DNA of 64,000 nt, taken from contig NZ_JAPRAT010000019.1 in the NCBI RefSeq assembly GCF_026805325.1, positions 1-64,000 on the forward strand, written 5' to 3'. Source of the stretch: Natronobacillus azotifigens. Lineage in GTDB: Bacteria > Bacillota > Bacilli > Bacillales > Amphibacillaceae. This document shows, piece after piece, positions 61,232-64,000 of this stretch. Within the stretch, counting starts at the first letter, position 1; each line of letters opens with the position of its first letter. The notes beneath the pieces are model-generated. The model searched no databases. It had not been told where the DNA came from and saw nothing but the letters and a program-made list of their open reading frames with translations. A program made the translations under genes and the position numbers.

Positions 61232-61660
61232 AAAGCGTGCTCCTTTCCTAATCATTTTATTAAAACATGCATATAGCCAATTAAATATCTAGTCTTTCTG
61301 ATCTGTTATTTTCTAATGGGTTTTAATGGACCTTTGACACAAACTGCGTGGTAAATAATTTTTCTTCTCACTTTAATGATCTTTACACGAGGGTGGGTAT
61401 CAAAAAATACTGTAACTTCTTTAAGGCGGGTATTTCCCCTAGGTTCAGGGGAGGAGATAACGCTAACCTCTTCAAGATTGCTGATCTTGCTTAGGCTGAG
61501 GACAGAAAATGGCACCAACCTCGTCGAAACGACCACATATACCTAGGTTGATCCCAAAAAAGGGCTGCAACCTTGCTTAAATGCCTACTTAAACCTAGAT
61601 TCACACCCCACAGTTTATCGATACTGTGTTATAGACAATTCATTATCGCACGTTAACGGT
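61232..61660. other. yabA-yabB intergenic region
   Basis: The gap holds the orphan frame 61306-61536 and its upstream sequence, in which CCTAGG-like motifs recur. I see no convincing promoter here. Confidence 0.5.
61306..61536 (-). CDS. orphan small ORF, function unknown
   Basis: The 76-codon frame from a GTG codes for a product with a basic C-terminal half (THPRVKIIKVRRKIIYHAVC, then VKGPLKPIRK) and an N-terminal part rich in Ser, Leu and Val. No ribosome site is seen at the GTG, and a stop codon lies just upstream in frame. An overlapping upstream frame (VNLGLSRHLSKVAALFWDQP) could indicate a frameshifted longer gene. I do not recognise the family, and B. subtilis, as I recall, has no gene here. 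Confidence 0.35.
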   Translation of the reverse strand: MVVSTRLVPFSVLSLSKISNLEEVSVISSPEPRGNTRLKEVTVFFDTHPRVKIIKVRRKIIYHAVCVKGPLKPIRK

Positions 61661-61672
61661 TTTGATAGAAAA

Positions 61673-61729
61673 AAAGGACTGAATTTTTAAGATAATTATC
61701 TTAAAAGATCAGTCCAGTTACACTTTTTC
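61673..61729 (-). terminator. terminator of the holB-ricT-yabA unit
   Basis: GGACTGA pairs with TCAGTCC at the outer ends, with the 16-bp palindrome TAAGATAATTATCTTA (61690-61705) inside. Seven T residues follow on the minus strand. Confidence 0.88.
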
Positions 61730-61742
61730 AGTTTCAGAGCAC

Positions 61743-62090
61743 TTATTTCGTTTTGTTTAAAAACAATAAACAAAATAAACAATCTTCGTCTTGTCTTGGA
61801 CTACCAAAGTGTACATTACAGATATGGAAGCCTTCCTCATACAATCGTGCTAGATTATCATAACCTTCTCCAATTGGCTCATCTTTTTCAATGGAATGTG
61901 CTGTACTTTCATCCGTAGCATTTGTCTCTTTATCCAAACGATTGCGTAAATGATGATTTTCATGTGATAAGCGATGATTTTCTTCTAATAATTCACTTAA
62001 GTGTGTTTTTAGATCACCCAATTGTTGATAAAGTTGTCCAATTTGCTCTTCCATACCAGATACTTGTTCAAATACTTCTTTCTTATTCAT
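61743..62090 (-). CDS. yabA: replication initiation control protein YabA
   Basis: YabA restrains replication initiation by binding DnaA and the sliding clamp DnaN. The 115-residue protein has an N-terminal helical zipper ([20 protein letters not shown] onward) and a C-terminal zinc cluster (HICNVHFG and DCLFC). It lies 15 bases after ricT. Confidence 0.95.
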   Translation of the reverse strand: MNKKEVFEQVSGMEEQIGQLYQQLGDLKTHLSELLEENHRLSHENHHLRNRLDKETNATDESTAHSIEKDEPIGEGYDNLARLYEEGFHICNVHFGSPRQDEDCLFCLLFLNKTK

Positions 62091-62105
62091 GCTACTTCCA
62101 CCCCA

Positions 62106-62933
62106 TTATTCTGTGGCTTGCGTATGCACAACTCCCTGATCGATCAGCTCATCTAAAGTGTACTCAATTACGCGCTCTTTCTCGGGAATTTCAATTTGAA
62201 CCATACGCTCTAGAATATTTAATCCAACTACCTTGCCTCTGCCAAAAGGTGTATTTATCGATTTACCTAAATCAGGAAGCTCTCTTTTCGCTGTTTCATA
62301 GTCATCATTCTCATATTTAAGGCAGCACATTAATCGACCACATAAACCGGATATTTTCGCTGGGTTTAGTGATAAATTCTGATCTTTTGCCATTTTAATC
62401 GAAACAGGTTCAAAATCACCAAGAAATGTTGAGCAACAAAGCATCCTACCACAAGGTCCAATTCCACCTAATAACTTTGCCTCATCACGCACACCAATTT
62501 GTCGTAATTCAATTCTTGTTTTAAAAACAGCCGCTAAATCTTTCACTAAGTTACGAAAATCAACTCGTCCATCTGCAGTAAAATAAAAAATTACTTTATT
62601 GCGATCAAACGTATATTCAACATCTACTAGATTCATCTCTAGTTCATGTTCAATAATCTTTTCTCCACATACTCGATAAGCTTCTGTTGCACTTTCTTGA
62701 TTTTCTGCAACAACTATTTTATCTTTATCTGAAGCAATTCGCATCACCTTTTTTAATGGTAAGACTACATCTTGTTCATCTACCTTTTTATTTGTGATGA
62801 CTACTTTACCAAATTCCACCCCTCGAACCGTTTCCACAATTACATATTGACCCTTCTCGATTTTTTTTCCATCCGGATCAAAATAATATATTTTACCCGC
62901 TTTTTTAAAGCGGACGCCAATTACTTCTATCAT
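62106..62933 (-). CDS. ricT: RicT (YaaT), PSP1-domain protein of the Ric complex
   Basis: RicT acts with RicA and RicF to promote RNase Y-dependent mRNA maturation and phosphorelay flux. The 275-residue protein has the PSP1 domain (GKVVITNKKVDEQDVVLPLK region). A conserved cysteine group, CGRMLCCSTFLG and LCGRLMCCLKYE, is expected to help bind Fe-S clusters. It lies between holB and yabA. Confidence 0.95.
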   Translation of the reverse strand: MIEVIGVRFKKAGKIYYFDPDGKKIEKGQYVIVETVRGVEFGKVVITNKKVDEQDVVLPLKKVMRIASDKDKIVVAENQESATEAYRVCGEKIIEHELEMNLVDVEYTFDRNKVIFYFTADGRVDFRNLVKDLAAVFKTRIELRQIGVRDEAKLLGGIGPCGRMLCCSTFLGDFEPVSIKMAKDQNLSLNPAKISGLCGRLMCCLKYENDDYETAKRELPDLGKSINTPFGRGKVVGLNILERMVQIEIPEKERVIEYTLDELIDQGVVHTQATE

Positions 62934-62939
62934 CCTTTG

Positions 62940-63926
62940 TCACCTCTGCATCTGCAGTGTTAATTTCTCCATTACTAAAGTAGGATGCACATTTTGCTCC
63001 AAATGCCTCCTAGCTTCCATAATAGCATAAAGAATCGCTGTTGTATCTTGCTTTGACCAATACATTGCACTTTTTTCGATATTTTCTCGATAAGAGAGAA
63101 AAACAAGCTGGTCATTCTCATCGATATGTAGATACATCACATCTTTATACCAATATAAAAGCATATCAAGACCTATTTTCAGTTGCTCTCGATCAGAGAA
63201 ATGTAGGAGCCATTGTTTTTGAATAAACAATAATGCTTCTTCTATGTTAGTTTGGAGCATTTCAATTAATTGTACCATTAATTTTCGGGCTTGCGCAAAC
63301 CAGTCATCTTGGTCTAACGCTAGCGCTGCCTGCAGATCATTTGTTAATACAGTAAATAGTCTCGCATTTTCTTTTGACAATCCTTTTTCTATCAAAGCTA
63401 GTTCTAATTGATTTGTATTTAACGGCCGTAATGCAATCAATTGACAGCGTGAACGAATGGTATCTAAGATCGCATGAGCATTCTCTGTCGTTAAAATCGC
63501 TGCTGTCTTTTTACTCGGTTCTTCCAAAAATTTCAGCAATCGATTGGCTGCATTTGTTGTCATCTTATCTGCTTCTGTGATTATATATACTTTTTGATTG
63601 GACTCCAAACCCGTATACGTAAACTCTTTTTGAAGATGTGCAATTTGCTCCTTCTTAATCGAAGCGCCTTCCGGTGCAATGTGATGAACATCAGGGTGAT
63701 TTCCTGAATCGATTCGCACACAATCTTTACAAGAATGACAAGGTTCACTACCTATTTGATTTTTACAAAAAAAACTCTTGGCAAGCAGTATGGAAACTGC
63801 TTTCTTTCCCGTTCCTTTTTGTCCTTGAATTAAATAGGCATGTGACAAGCGATTACGCTCAATCATATTTGTTAATATCCTTGTTGCGATTGGTTGATTA
63901 CTCGCTATCTCATTCCAAGTTTTCAT
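62940..63926 (-). CDS. holB: DNA polymerase III delta' subunit
   Basis: HolB is the clamp-loader delta' subunit. The 328-residue protein has an intact but non-catalytic P-loop region (IQGQKGTGKKAVSILLAKSF), the four zinc-binding cysteines (C...CHSCKDC) and the conserved sensor region. It is the first complete gene of this unit in the window; the next 74 bases to the window end show no identifiable gene. Confidence 0.95.
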   Translation of the reverse strand: MKTWNEIASNQPIATRILTNMIERNRLSHAYLIQGQKGTGKKAVSILLAKSFFCKNQIGSEPCHSCKDCVRIDSGNHPDVHHIAPEGASIKKEQIAHLQKEFTYTGLESNQKVYIITEADKMTTNAANRLLKFLEEPSKKTAAILTTENAHAILDTIRSRCQLIALRPLNTNQLELALIEKGLSKENARLFTVLTNDLQAALALDQDDWFAQARKLMVQLIEMLQTNIEEALLFIQKQWLLHFSDREQLKIGLDMLLYWYKDVMYLHIDENDQLVFLSYRENIEKSAMYWSKQDTTAILYAIMEARRHLEQNVHPTLVMEKLTLQMQR

Positions 63927-64000
63927 TTGATAACTTCCTTCTATATAATAGTAAGTAGCGACCTATCTATTCGCTCCTTTTCTTTATTACGAAAAAAAGA

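Noticed and set aside
63927-64000. 3' end of an upstream gene (yaaR-like) at the window edge
   Set aside because: A 19-codon open stretch to a stop exists, but its residues do not match what I recall of the YaaR C-terminus; too short to call.

Overview
The window is one contiguous piece of an AT-rich, endospore-forming Firmicutes chromosome, most likely Bacillaceae. The gene order follows the Bacillus subtilis origin-proximal segment from holB to lysS almost one for one, here mostly on the minus strand (read from 63926 down to 468). Sporulation genes (spoIIE, yabP, yabQ, spoVT, spoVG, yabG, fin, a SpoVB-family flippase), Spo0A/AbrB control and a sigma-H type spoVG promoter identify an endospore former. 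An Oceanobacillus, Gracilibacillus or Virgibacillus type of organism is my guess; the genus cannot be fixed from this sequence alone. No rRNA, transposase, prophage or CRISPR array was seen; the only RNA gene recognised is one tRNA-Met.

Layout from the high-coordinate end: holB-ricT-yabA, a small orphan ORF, trmN6-yazA-rsmI, abrB (plus strand), metS-tatD, yabE, rnmV-ksgA, an inserted ABC transporter with a 5'-truncated ATPase gene (plus strand), yabG, veg, ispE, purR, spoVG, glmU-prs-ctc-pth, fin, mfd, spoVT, an inserted glcT-ptsG glucose PTS unit, the spoVB/yabM-yabN-rqcP-yabP-yabQ-divIC-yabR series, an inserted 10-kb block, tRNA-Met, spoIIE, yabS-yabT, tilS-hprT-ftsH, coaX-hslO-yacD-cysK, folP-folB-folK-yazB-dusB and lysS.

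The most informative accessory block is 18738-27542: apbE, a DHNA-type prenyltransferase (dmkA-like) and ecfA1-ecfA2-ecfT on the minus strand, with ndh2 (an NADH dehydrogenase II carrying an extra membrane domain), an eetB-like membrane gene and a heptaprenyl diphosphate synthase gene (dmkB-like) on the plus strand. This set matches the flavin-based extracellular electron transfer (EET) locus described in Listeria, but the two surface components eetA and pplA are not in the window. The divergent apbE and ndh2 promoters each carry a Rex-like palindrome just downstream of the predicted transcription start, which suggests NADH/NAD-responsive control. The EET block and the ABC transporter insertion are each bracketed by copies of the same palindromic repeat, all in the same orientation.

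Other points: the glcT-ptsG unit has a clear GlcT RNA antiterminator overlapping a terminator, and ends in a perfect 38-bp palindrome holding two inverted consensus DnaA boxes. Well-formed regulatory sites support many start choices: a Pveg-like promoter, tandem Spo0A boxes at abrB, a 21-bp-spaced Spo0A-type promoter at spoIIE, sigma-H at spoVG and sigma-B-like at ctc. Relative to B. subtilis, pabB-pabA-pabC, yabJ and sspF are missing from their usual places.
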